Positions 18,276 through 24,711 of a stretch of 64,000 nt of DNA are shown one piece after another (the stretch's first letter is position 1; every line of letters begins with the position of its first letter). A model generated the notes under the pieces. The model did no database searches, was not told the DNA's origin, and saw only the letters and a list, made by a program, of their open reading frames with translations. The DNA is from Polaribacter dokdonensis (lineage in GTDB: Bacteria; Bacteroidota; Bacteroidia; Flavobacteriales; Flavobacteriaceae), in the NCBI RefSeq assembly GCF_024362345.1, contig NZ_CP101505.1, positions 950,001 through 1,014,000 on the forward strand, written 5' to 3'. The position numbers were made by a program, and so were the translations under genes.

Positions 18276-18421
18276 ATACTATCTATACTTTTACTATGGT
18301 GTTGTCTTACACCATCAATATACTGATTTTTAGCCAACTTATTCCCACTATTAATGACGCTGTTTGCCATTTGTACCATTGAGTGACATCTAGAACAACC
18401 CCTTCTTTTTTTATTGATCAA
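18272..18421 (-). CDS. Possible small CxxC protein upstream of the excisionase-like gene
   Basis: A 49-codon frame with a TTG start at 18421 (or 35 codons from the ATG at 18379). Its TGA overlaps the ATG of the next gene as ATGA, which suggests translational coupling. The N-terminal part reads RRGCSRCHSMVQMAN, with a CxxCH pair that could bind zinc or be a relic of a longer zinc-finger protein. Short length and uncertain start make this tentative. Confidence 0.35.
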   Translation of the reverse strand: MINKKRRGCSRCHSMVQMANSVINSGNKLAKNQYIDGVRQHHSKSIDSI

Positions 18422-18464
18422 AACCTCTAATATTTGAGTGTATAATCATTAAAAATTAGAAATT

Positions 18465-19223
18465 ATGGCAAGACAAAAAGGAATTATTAAACTAAAAGGT
18501 ACTATTGGAGATATTACTTTTTACAAAACAAAAGATGGTCATTTGGCCAGAGAAAAAGGAGGCGTAGACGCTCAAAGAATTGCAAATGATCCTGCGTTTC
18601 AAAGAACCCGAGAAAATGGTTCTGAATTTGGAAGAGCAGGAAAAGCTGGTAAAGTGTTGCGAGTTGCATTGCGTTTGCTTCTATTAAATGCATCTGACAA
18701 TAGAGTGGTAAGTAGATTACATCAATCTATGGTGAAAGTAATACAAGCAGATACTGTAAGTATTCGTGGATTGAGAAATGTTATTGATGGCGAAGCAGAA
18801 TTATTGACTGGATTTGAATTCAATATTAATGGGAAACTAGGTTCTAGTTTGTTTGCTGCCTTCACCTCTACTATAGATCGTGTCGCAGGAACTTTGGATA
18901 TTGATATCCCTACTTTTATTCCAAGTAATATGATTGCTGCTCCAGGTGGAACCACTCATTTTAAAGTCATTTCTGGAGGGGCAGAAATTGATTTTGAAAA
19001 TGAAACTTCTGTGGTGGCAACTTCAGAAACTGGCATTTTACCTTGGGATGCTACTGCTACAGCTGTCATCAACTTAAGTAATGCTGTGACTGCAAATAGT
19101 ACACATCCGTTGTTTTTAGCATTGGGTATTGAATTTTATCAAGAAGTAAATGGGCAAATGTATCCTTTGAAAAATGGAGCTTACAATGCGCTTTCTTTGG
19201 TAAAAGTTGATGGAGGTGTGTAA
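18465..19223 (+). CDS. Conserved Bacteroidota protein of unknown function, possible structural protein
   Basis: A 252-residue protein with no signal peptide or membrane segment. The N-terminus ARQKGIIKLKGTIGDITFYK is highly distinctive. It leads into a basic, arginine-rich region (about residues 40-90, including FQRTRENGSEFGRAGKAGKV), a leucine-rich helix and then an acidic beta-rich C-terminal half with no cysteines. I have seen this N-terminal motif in Bacteroidota hypothetical proteins but know no function. A basic N-terminal arm followed by a beta-rich body would fit a capsid- or nucleic-acid-binding structural protein; that is inference only. Its stop TAA is followed directly by the DUF5675 gene, with a 1-base overlap (TAATG). 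Confidence 0.75.
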   Translation: MARQKGIIKLKGTIGDITFYKTKDGHLAREKGGVDAQRIANDPAFQRTRENGSEFGRAGKAGKVLRVALRLLLLNASDNRVVSRLHQSMVKVIQADTVSIRGLRNVIDGEAELLTGFEFNINGKLGSSLFAAFTSTIDRVAGTLDIDIPTFIPSNMIAAPGGTTHFKVISGGAEIDFENETSVVATSETGILPWDATATAVINLSNAVTANSTHPLFLALGIEFYQEVNGQMYPLKNGAYNALSLVKVDGGV

Positions 19224-19651
19224 TGATTTTGGTCTTACACAGAACTTATTTTCCTGAAGGGACACAAGGAATACTTCTTTGGAATGGGCAGTTGATTTGT
19301 TATACGATTGAGCTACCATGGATCCAAAATGAACAAAATATTTCTTGTGTTCCTGAAGGATTGTACAATTTACAGAAACGTTACAGTCAAAAATTTCAAC
19401 ATCATATACATTTACAAGATGTACCTGGTAGAAGTTTGATTTTATTGCATCCAGCAAATGATGCCATCAAAGAATTAGAAGGCTGTATTGCACCTGTATC
19501 TTATCATACAGGGATTGGAAAAGGAAATTTGTCAAGAAAAGCATTCCATAAATTAACGAGTTTGGTATTACCAGTACTTGCTAAAAATACACCCGTGCAA
19601 TTGCGAATTACCTCTTCCCTATCCTATTTTAAAAGTCAATTATTCATTTAA
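19223..19651 (+). CDS. DUF5675-family protein with a His/Cys pair
   Basis: A 142-residue soluble protein of the DUF5675 type. Recognisable pieces are YTIELPWIQNEQNISCVPEG, DVPGRSLILLHPAN and the conserved ELEGCIAPV followed by a TGIGKGN loop. H76 and C88 are separated by 12 residues in a HPAN...GCI arrangement, reminiscent of the H...GC catalytic pair of YkuD-type L,D-transpeptidases. This raises the possibility of a peptidoglycan-acting enzyme, which is inference and not established for the family. It overlaps the stop of the 252-aa gene and precedes two small membrane proteins, a layout like a phage lysis module. Confidence 0.75.
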   Translation: MILVLHRTYFPEGTQGILLWNGQLICYTIELPWIQNEQNISCVPEGLYNLQKRYSQKFQHHIHLQDVPGRSLILLHPANDAIKELEGCIAPVSYHTGIGKGNLSRKAFHKLTSLVLPVLAKNTPVQLRITSSLSYFKSQLFI

Positions 19652-19662
19652 ACTATTTTATT

Positions 19663-19908
19663 ATGAACATTCAAGAACGTGCAAAAGCACCCACACCTAA
19701 ATTTTTTAGAGTTTTAAGAACCATTGGTTTGTCTTTATTAGCAGTTAGTGGAAGTCTTTTGGCTGCCCCCATTACATTGCCAGCTGCAGTAATCACTGTT
19801 GCAGGATATGTTGCGGTTGCTGGAGGTGTCATTTCTGCTGTGAGTCAAGTTACAGTTGCCGAAGAAATAGAATCAAAAAATAATACTAAAAAGGATCAAG
19901 GACCATGA
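19663..19908 (+). CDS. Small membrane protein (holin-like size)
   Basis: An 81-residue protein with a basic N-terminus (residues 1-20), a hydrophobic alanine/valine/glycine-rich stretch forming one or two membrane helices (about 25-65), and a charged C-terminal tail. The size and topology match holins and similar small pore proteins, but no family can be assigned. The last codons overlap the next gene as ATGA, so the two are probably translated together. Confidence 0.65.
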   Translation: MNIQERAKAPTPKFFRVLRTIGLSLLAVSGSLLAAPITLPAAVITVAGYVAVAGGVISAVSQVTVAEEIESKNNTKKDQGP

Positions 19909-20078
19909 GAACAGACCTTCACTTAAAAGTTGGAACTGCATCTGGTACCCTGTTAAGTATTAGTCCAGGAATATTTACACAAGATATTTTAAAAACTATT
20001 ATTTTAGCAGTGATTGGAGCTACTGTTAGTTTTATGGTTTCCTATTCCTTAAAAAAAATTACTAAGCGTAAAAAATAA
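19905..20078 (+). CDS. 57-residue membrane protein
   Basis: MRTDLHLKVGTASGTLLSIS begins a short protein with one strong membrane helix (about residues 29-48, ILKTIILAVIGATVSFMVSY) and a lysine/arginine-rich C-terminal tail. The ATG overlaps the stop of the 81-residue membrane protein gene (ATGA), strong support for a real coupled gene despite its size. A bidirectional terminator follows 36 bp later, so it ends the plus-strand operon. The function is unknown; an accessory holin or spanin-like role is conceivable. Confidence 0.65.
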   Translation: MRTDLHLKVGTASGTLLSISPGIFTQDILKTIILAVIGATVSFMVSYSLKKITKRKK

Positions 20079-20114
20079 GTCCAGTTTTGATTTGGTAACC
20101 TTTACTGGATTGAA

Positions 20115-20143
20115 AAGTCCGATCTTCTGATCGGACTTTTTTT
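20115..20143. terminator. Strong bidirectional terminator
   Basis: AAGTCCGATC and GATCGGACTT form a perfect 10-bp stem around TTCT, with T-runs on both strands. It separates the plus-strand operon of small genes from the convergent DUF6943-like gene, whose stop lies 5 bp further on. Confidence 0.9.
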
Positions 20144-20147
20144 GTGC

Positions 20148-20567
20148 TTAATGTTCTAATTTACAATATCTTAGAAGAACAGATTTGAGCTCTTGAATAG
20201 CTTTTAGTTTGTTTTGAAAAACGACCTCTAATTCTTCTACTTTTTTAAGTGCTTTTAGCTTGGTTTCAAAATCTTTTTGACCAAAATACTTGCTATTTTT
20301 GATCAATAAATTTTTAACATCTGCAATATAAATAAAAGGGATTACAGACCCTTTTAGATAGAAACGATAGCATTTAGCCTCTAAAAGCATATACGATAGA
20401 TGAAATAGAGCCTCTTTTTGTTCTACGCTTTCTGTAGATACAACAAAAGAATTTCTTACTGGAGCCGTAAATGGCTTTCCAGAATTTAGTCCTTTGTTCA
20501 ATATAAAAAAATGAGGTTTGTGATAGATGCGCCCTGGTTGGTGGGTCTTGATTTGAAAAGTTGACAT
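20148..20567 (-). CDS. DUF6943-like protein of unknown function
   Basis: A 139-residue protein. Its N-terminal part contains QPGRIYHKPHFFILNKGLNS followed by GKPFTAPVRNSFVV, a pattern I associate with the DUF6943 family of Bacteroidota accessory regions. The C-terminal half is a long basic helix, probably a coiled coil (about residues 95-135, rich in K, E, L). No catalytic motif is visible. It faces the operon of the 252-aa and DUF5675 genes across a shared terminator and is probably part of the same element. Confidence 0.65.
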   Translation of the reverse strand: MSTFQIKTHQPGRIYHKPHFFILNKGLNSGKPFTAPVRNSFVVSTESVEQKEALFHLSYMLLEAKCYRFYLKGSVIPFIYIADVKNLLIKNSKYFGQKDFETKLKALKKVEELEVVFQNKLKAIQELKSVLLRYCKLEH

Positions 20568-21041
20568 AGGTATCCAATTTAAAATTATGCTTCGCTACGC
20601 TTCGCACATAATTTTTTTGGAACTAAAAAGAGATATGCCTATGAAAAGTGCCTTTGGAAAGGCTGTCAAGGTTTTTGAATAAAAGTTTTTTTTATAAAAA
20701 TGTTTATTTAAAAAGAAAAAGGCTATTAAAAAAAGTTTTATTTAAAACCCGTAGGGCTTGACCTTTATAGCCTTTTAGCGTTGGATGGAGCAAGGCACTT
20801 ATATTTGCTATCTTTTTTTATTTTATCCTATAATTGAAAGGAATACTTTACGGGTCGTATTTACCTTTATATTAAAAACGAGGGTAATTTTCATTAAAAA
20901 TTACTCTTGTTCGTATAAAATTGGTGATTTTCTAAGCCTACATTATATTTAAAAGCATATAAAATAATATTATTTTATTAATTTATATCTAAAAACATAT
21001 AAATTAGTATATTTGCTATTATTTATATCTAAAAGCATATA
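20568..21041. other. Structured intergenic region upstream of hipB
   Basis: This 474-bp stretch has no gene. It holds a 9-bp perfect inverted repeat AAAATTATG/CATAATTTT at 20581-20616 around GCTTCGC direct repeats. A second hairpin-like pair AAAGGCTAT (near 20719) and ATAGCCTTT (near 20767-20775) brackets a short GC-rich segment. A TATATTTG promoter-like box lies at 20800-20807, and the hipB operators are listed separately. The middle part (20640-20820) could encode a small RNA or leader, but I cannot assign it to a family. Confidence 0.5.
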
Positions 21042-21042
21042 A
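20944..21042 (+). promoter_or_regulatory. Three operator-like repeats of the hipBST-type operon, exactly 40 bp apart
   Basis: Three copies of TATATYTAAAARCATATAA start at 20944, 20984 and 21024. Each is a partial palindrome, and the 40-bp period puts them on the same face of the helix. The third copy runs into the hipB start codon at 21042. The middle copy lies near the expected -33 region of the promoter box at 21008. This is the layout expected for autorepression by a HipB-type antitoxin. Confidence 0.8.
21008..21015 (+). promoter_or_regulatory. Predicted -7 box of the hipBST-type operon
   Basis: TATATTTG matches TAnnTTTG exactly. The predicted transcription start falls about 20 bp before the ATG and inside the third operator copy, so binding there would block both initiation and the short leader. 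Confidence 0.65.
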
Positions 21043-21260
21043 TGAAGTTATTGTCAGAATTTGTAAAAAAACGCAGAAAAGAAGTAAACCTAACCCAAGA
21101 AGAGTTTGCAGAACGCGCAGGAGTTGCTTTAACAGTAGTGCGTAAAATAGAACAAGGTAAAACCAATTTGAACTTAGAAAAAGTGAATTTGGTTTTGGCT
21201 ATGTTTGGCCATGAACTAGCACCCGTAGAAAGAAAAAATATAGACGATGAGACAAGGTAA
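21042..21260 (+). CDS. hipB: HipB-like antitoxin, XRE-family repressor
   Basis: A 72-residue helix-turn-helix protein. FVKKRRKEVNLTQEEFAERA and GVALTVVRKIEQGKTNLNLE (about residues 7-46) give a standard Cro/CI-type HTH, with the conserved Gln in TQEEFA and the EQGK turn. It is the first gene of a three-gene operon, and its last 14 bp overlap the HipS-like gene. Three spaced repeats lie directly upstream and would be its autoregulatory operators. The symbol follows the HipA-family neighbours rather than sequence identity to the E. coli protein. Confidence 0.88.
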   Translation: MKLLSEFVKKRRKEVNLTQEEFAERAGVALTVVRKIEQGKTNLNLEKVNLVLAMFGHELAPVERKNIDDETR

Positions 21261-21582
21261 GGTATATTACAAAGAAATTTTGGCAGGTACGATTACAGAA
21301 ACCGACGAAGGAGATTATGTTTTTGCTTATGGTGCAGTCTATGTTGAAAAGCATCCAGAAGCATTTATTACTTTTAGTATGCCAGTGAGAACAGCACCTT
21401 ATATCAATAATCGCTTGTTCGCTTTTTTTGAAGGATTGATCCCAGAAGGATGGTTATTAAACGTAGCTACTAAAAACTGGAAGATTAAACAAAATGACAG
21501 AATGGGCTTACTGTTGGCTTGTTGCCAAAACTGTATAGGCGCTGTAAGTGTTGAACCTATAAAAGAGCCTCATGAAAACTAA
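21247..21582 (+). CDS. HipS-like protein (HipA N-terminal subdomain encoded separately)
   Basis: A 111-residue protein equal to the N-subdomain 1 of HipA kinases. Recognisable pieces are GAVYVEKHPEAFITFSMPVR, NRLFAFFEGLIPEGWLL, NDRMGLLLACCQNCIGAVSV. In ordinary HipA this domain is fused to the kinase; here it ends with its own stop and overlaps the kinase gene by 11 bp. In the tripartite HipBST system of enteropathogenic E. coli the stand-alone HipS acts as the antitoxin for HipT, so the same may hold here by analogy. The ATG lies inside the hipB reading frame. Confidence 0.85.
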   Translation: MRQGKVYYKEILAGTITETDEGDYVFAYGAVYVEKHPEAFITFSMPVRTAPYINNRLFAFFEGLIPEGWLLNVATKNWKIKQNDRMGLLLACCQNCIGAVSVEPIKEPHEN

Positions 21583-22516
21583 AAAACATTGTTTGTATTG
21601 TTATGAAGCCTTAGTAAATGAAATTGATTTTCATGAAAGATGTGCTTTGGAATTCTTTGGGACTACTACCCCACCAGAACTCCCATATGGTATTACAGAA
21701 ATGGATGCTTTGGCTAAAGATGTAATCTCTAGAAGTATTGCTGTACCAGGAGTGCAACCGAAACTATCGATGTCTTTGGATACCAACAATACTACAAAAG
21801 AAACACCAAGACTTACTGTAGTTGGAGCTTTGGGAGGTAATTACATCTTTAAACCACCTTCCTTAGAATTTAAAGAAATGCCAGAAAACGAGCATTTGAC
21901 CATGCGTATTGCAGAAGCATTTGGTATTAACGTAGTGCCTTCTAGTTTGATACGATTGACATCAGGAGAGTTATCGTATATCACCAAACGTATTGATAGA
22001 ACCCTTGAAGGAGATAAAATACATATGATTGATTTTTTTCAAATTACAGAAGCTTTTGACAAGTATAAAAGTTCTATGGAAAAAATAGGTAAAGCCATTG
22101 GGCAGTATTCGAGTAATACACAATTGGATAAAATTTTCTTTTTTGAATTGGCCTTGTTTAGTTTTTTAACAGGTAATAATGATATGCATTTGAAGAATTT
22201 TTCTATGATTGAAGGAATTTCTGGTTGGACATTGGCCCCAGCCTATGATTTATTGAATGTGACTATTGTATTGCCAGAGGACACAGAAGAACTTGCTTTG
22301 ACCTTAGCAGGAAAAAAAAGTAATCTAAAAAAAGAACATTTTGAACAATTAGGCATTGACTTGGATTTAACAGACAAACAAATTAAAGGCGTTTTTAAAC
22401 GTATATTAAAAAATAAACTGAAAGCAATACAACTGATCAATACTTCTTTTTTATCGAATGAAATGAAAACAGCTTACAAAACTGTTTTAGAAATTAGATA
22501 CCAACGCATTGAATAA
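21572..22516 (+). CDS. HipT-like serine/threonine kinase toxin (HipA C-terminal domain)
   Basis: A 314-residue HipA-fold kinase without the N-subdomain. It opens with a possible zinc knuckle, CLYCYEALVNEIDFHERC (C7, C10, H21, C24). The glycine-rich SRSIAVPGVQPKLSM follows (serines before the GVQ loop are where HipA-type kinases autophosphorylate), then FKPP and the ENEHLTMRIAEAFGI helix. The catalytic loop is FLTGNNDMHLKNFS, and APAYDLLNV holds the metal-binding aspartate. Known HipA/HipT kinases phosphorylate aminoacyl-tRNA synthetases (GltX or TrpS); the target here is unknown. It is the third gene of the operon and is followed by a strong terminator. Confidence 0.88.
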   Translation: MKTKKHCLYCYEALVNEIDFHERCALEFFGTTTPPELPYGITEMDALAKDVISRSIAVPGVQPKLSMSLDTNNTTKETPRLTVVGALGGNYIFKPPSLEFKEMPENEHLTMRIAEAFGINVVPSSLIRLTSGELSYITKRIDRTLEGDKIHMIDFFQITEAFDKYKSSMEKIGKAIGQYSSNTQLDKIFFFELALFSFLTGNNDMHLKNFSMIEGISGWTLAPAYDLLNVTIVLPEDTEELALTLAGKKSNLKKEHFEQLGIDLDLTDKQIKGVFKRILKNKLKAIQLINTSFLSNEMKTAYKTVLEIRYQRIE

Positions 22517-22589
22517 TTCAAACTAACTTTCAGGGGAAAAGCGCGTAGGTAGAGGTAATTAGTGATGTTGTCGTATTGGAAAAATAAAG

Positions 22590-22622
22590 AAAGAACGTTT
22601 TTTTTTCAAAACGTTCTTTTTT
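22590..22622 (+). terminator. Terminator of the hipBST-type operon
   Basis: AAAGAACGTTTT and AAAACGTTCTTT form a perfect 12-bp stem followed by a T-run. It lies 73 bp after the HipT-like stop. Confidence 0.85.
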
Positions 22623-23020
22623 ATGCGCAGTGTTGAGGTGGTTGAATGGAATGAGAGAAAGGAAACCGAAGTTGCTGGATGAAAGGAAGCATTGAGGTGA
22701 ATTGATAGAATGGAGTGAAACTACCGCAGACACATGGCAAACATTACTAATTGCTGGAACCTACACCTTTGAAAGGGTGGTGGGGAAAGTGGACTAAAAT
22801 CTATTGGTTAGTGAAATGAAACAAACAAAGACTTGAGATAAGGAATACTTGGACTTAGCGATGGTTTTGTGCAGCTTGAATGAGATAAGTAATAGATTTT
22901 ACTTACGAATTTGAGCTATGAAAGTAAGGCTTTACATTTAATATTCTTTGAACAAGAACACTAATTATTAAACTGCTAAAATGATATTGATAATAACTAT
23001 TTGAGCGTTGGAAAGCTGCT
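22623..23020. other. Purine-rich, GC-richer non-coding segment of unknown nature
   Basis: The first 200 bp are visibly richer in G and purines than all neighbouring DNA and contain a degenerate direct repeat. TTGAGGTGGTTGAATGGAAT starts at 22633 and TTGAGGTGAATTGATAGAAT at 22692, a 59-bp period. No ORF on either strand looks like a protein. It may be a degraded element end or a structured RNA. Confidence 0.45.
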
Positions 23021-23023
23021 ATT

Positions 23024-23086
23024 TTACATAATGGCGTTATAGACCCTGTAGTTTACGAAAGAGGACTATAACTGCGCATTATGTAA
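23024..23086. repeat. Long imperfect inverted repeat
   Basis: TTACATAATGGCGTTATAG (23024-23042) faces a mirror copy ending in GCGCATTATGTAA (23066-23086), with a 23-bp loop. Flanking AGCT bases extend the pairing. Such hairpins recur between accessory genes in this phylum. Here it sits at the right edge of the acquired region, before the thioredoxin gene. Confidence 0.6.
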
Positions 23087-23267
23087 CTTAGCTTTGAAGA
23101 ATTTTGTGTTTTGAGGAAATAATAACCGATAAAGAACTATATGATCTTTATTAAAAAAAATGCTTTATAGAGTTCATGGTCTTTTTAATTATTGAATTTC
23201 TACATTCTAAGGTTTAGGAAACTTGATCCATTTTTTTTTATTATTTATACATTTATTAATTAAAAAA

Positions 23268-23747
23268 TTATTTCAAACTTTTAATCATTTCAAGGAATTT
23301 TGATTTATCCACTTTTCCAACAGCATAATCAATCACTTTTCCTGAAGGATAAATAAAAATGGTTGTTGGTGTTGCACCGATATTATATTGCTTTACTAGC
23401 GCTTGAGAATTCGGATCATCAATATTAATTTCTAGAGATATAATTTTCTCATCCATAGCTTTCTTAACTTCATCATCAGCAAAAACTTGACGTTTCATTA
23501 TTTTACAAGGAGAGCACCATGTCCCTGTAAAGAATATCATGATATTTTTGTCTGAATTGACAGCAAGCTTTTGTGCGGACTCAATGTCATTTGTCCAAGT
23601 TATATCGTTGGATGACGCATAGAATGAATACCAAGCATACCAAAGCGAAACAACAAGAAAAGTGAGCCAAAAAAATTGCCAAAATGGGTGAGATTTACGT
23701 TTAACAACCTTGGGTGCATTGTTTGATGTGTTTTCAGAGTGATTCAT
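23268..23747 (-). CDS. Membrane-anchored thioredoxin-like protein
   Basis: A 159-residue protein. A basic N-terminus is followed by one membrane helix (about residues 22-42), which would place the thioredoxin domain in the periplasm. The redox-active pair is C78/C81 in FTGTWCSPCKIMKRQ, and the cis-proline loop is IGATPTTIFIY. The WCSPC sequence and the later FLEMIKSL helix resemble thioredoxin-fold proteins that reduce or protect exported proteins. It stands alone, about 100 bp from the CPBP protease gene on the same strand. Confidence 0.88.
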   Translation of the reverse strand: MNHSENTSNNAPKVVKRKSHPFWQFFWLTFLVVSLWYAWYSFYASSNDITWTNDIESAQKLAVNSDKNIMIFFTGTWCSPCKIMKRQVFADDEVKKAMDEKIISLEINIDDPNSQALVKQYNIGATPTTIFIYPSGKVIDYAVGKVDKSKFLEMIKSLK

Positions 23748-23843
23748 TTGTTTGTATTTTTAATGTGATATTTGTTTTTTTTACAGGTTAATACTTTGGA
23801 AAATTAAAATTACCAAGCCGTAAAACCTAAGAGGTAAGTTGAT

Positions 23844-24710
23844 TTATAATTGTTCCTTCAATCCTTTTTTCCAAAAGTAAATTCCAAAAATGCAGGTAAC
23901 AATTGCAAACATAATTCCGTTTTCGCCAAGCCATTGCTCTGTTCCTTCAACTTTTATAGTTAGAGGTGGCATTATTTTTTGAATGTATACATTACTGACT
24001 GCATGAAAAATTACTGCTGGCCATAGACTTTTAGACTTAAACGTGTAATAAGTCATGATAAATGACATAGAAACAATTACGATAGTGAACGTTGTAAATT
24101 CTAATAGGACATTGTTACTATAGTAAACTAGCAATGGCCAATGCCAAAAAGACCATATCAATCCGCTAAAAATTGATACACCAGTAAATGAAAGAACCTT
24201 TCTTAATTCATAGATAAAAAATCCTCGCCATCCAATTTCTTCCCCTAATGTTGTTGCAGAGGCTCTAATAACCTCTATAGTTGCTAACAACATAATAGCT
24301 ATGATCGTTATTGATGTTGGGTTTAAAGTGCCTATGCCAAATAAGCCAAGTTCTTTTCCCCATTCAGTAATGGCTTCGCTATTGGCTAAATTTCCAAAAC
24401 CGAAAATCCAAATAAGCACATAAGTGATTATACCATATAAGGCAGGAACAATATAAGACCATCGGATATATTTCCAATTTCCCCAATTCCAATGTAGCGA
24501 TGAAATATTACGACCTTTTATTTTTAGGGTAATAAATGCAGCAATTGCAGGACACCACATGATAGCTCCAACATATATTCGTGATGGATATAAATTAACT
24601 ATGGCATAATGAAAAGGTGAAGTAAGAAGAATAACGATTGCAAGAAATAGAAAGATTGTTTTCCAAGTTTTATTTCTTTCTATGGATCTTTCTTGAATTT
24701 GTGTTTTCAT
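23844..24710 (-). CDS. CPBP-family intramembrane metalloprotease
   Basis: A 288-residue polytopic membrane protein with about seven hydrophobic segments. The CPBP (Abi) motifs are intact: the glutamate pair E157-E158 in LGEEIGWRGFFIYELR, the histidine H190 in WSFWHWPLL, and H236 in VIFHAVSN. Members of this family include CAAX-prenyl-protease-like enzymes and bacteriocin self-immunity proteins. The stop of the serine hydrolase gene upstream is 1 bp before its ATG region, so the two are co-transcribed. A role in bacteriocin immunity or in peptide processing is possible but not shown. Confidence 0.88.
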   Translation of the reverse strand: MKTQIQERSIERNKTWKTIFLFLAIVILLTSPFHYAIVNLYPSRIYVGAIMWCPAIAAFITLKIKGRNISSLHWNWGNWKYIRWSYIVPALYGIITYVLIWIFGFGNLANSEAITEWGKELGLFGIGTLNPTSITIIAIMLLATIEVIRASATTLGEEIGWRGFFIYELRKVLSFTGVSIFSGLIWSFWHWPLLVYYSNNVLLEFTTFTIVIVSMSFIMTYYTFKSKSLWPAVIFHAVSNVYIQKIMPPLTIKVEGTEQWLGENGIMFAIVTCIFGIYFWKKGLKEQL

Positions 24711-24711
24711 G

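Noticed and set aside
20374-20607. A 77-codon frame overlapping the DUF6943-like gene in another frame
   Set aside because: It shares most of its length with the better-supported 139-residue frame and has no recognisable motif.
20944-21042. The 40-bp-spaced repeats as a short CRISPR array or iterons of a replicon
   Set aside because: Only three copies exist, the spacer regions are AT-rich promoter DNA, and the third overlaps a start codon. No cas or replication gene is next to them.
22530-22733. A 67-codon frame on the minus strand after the hipBST operon
   Set aside because: It crosses the operon's terminator hairpin and reads as low-complexity S/F/L. It is better explained as non-coding.
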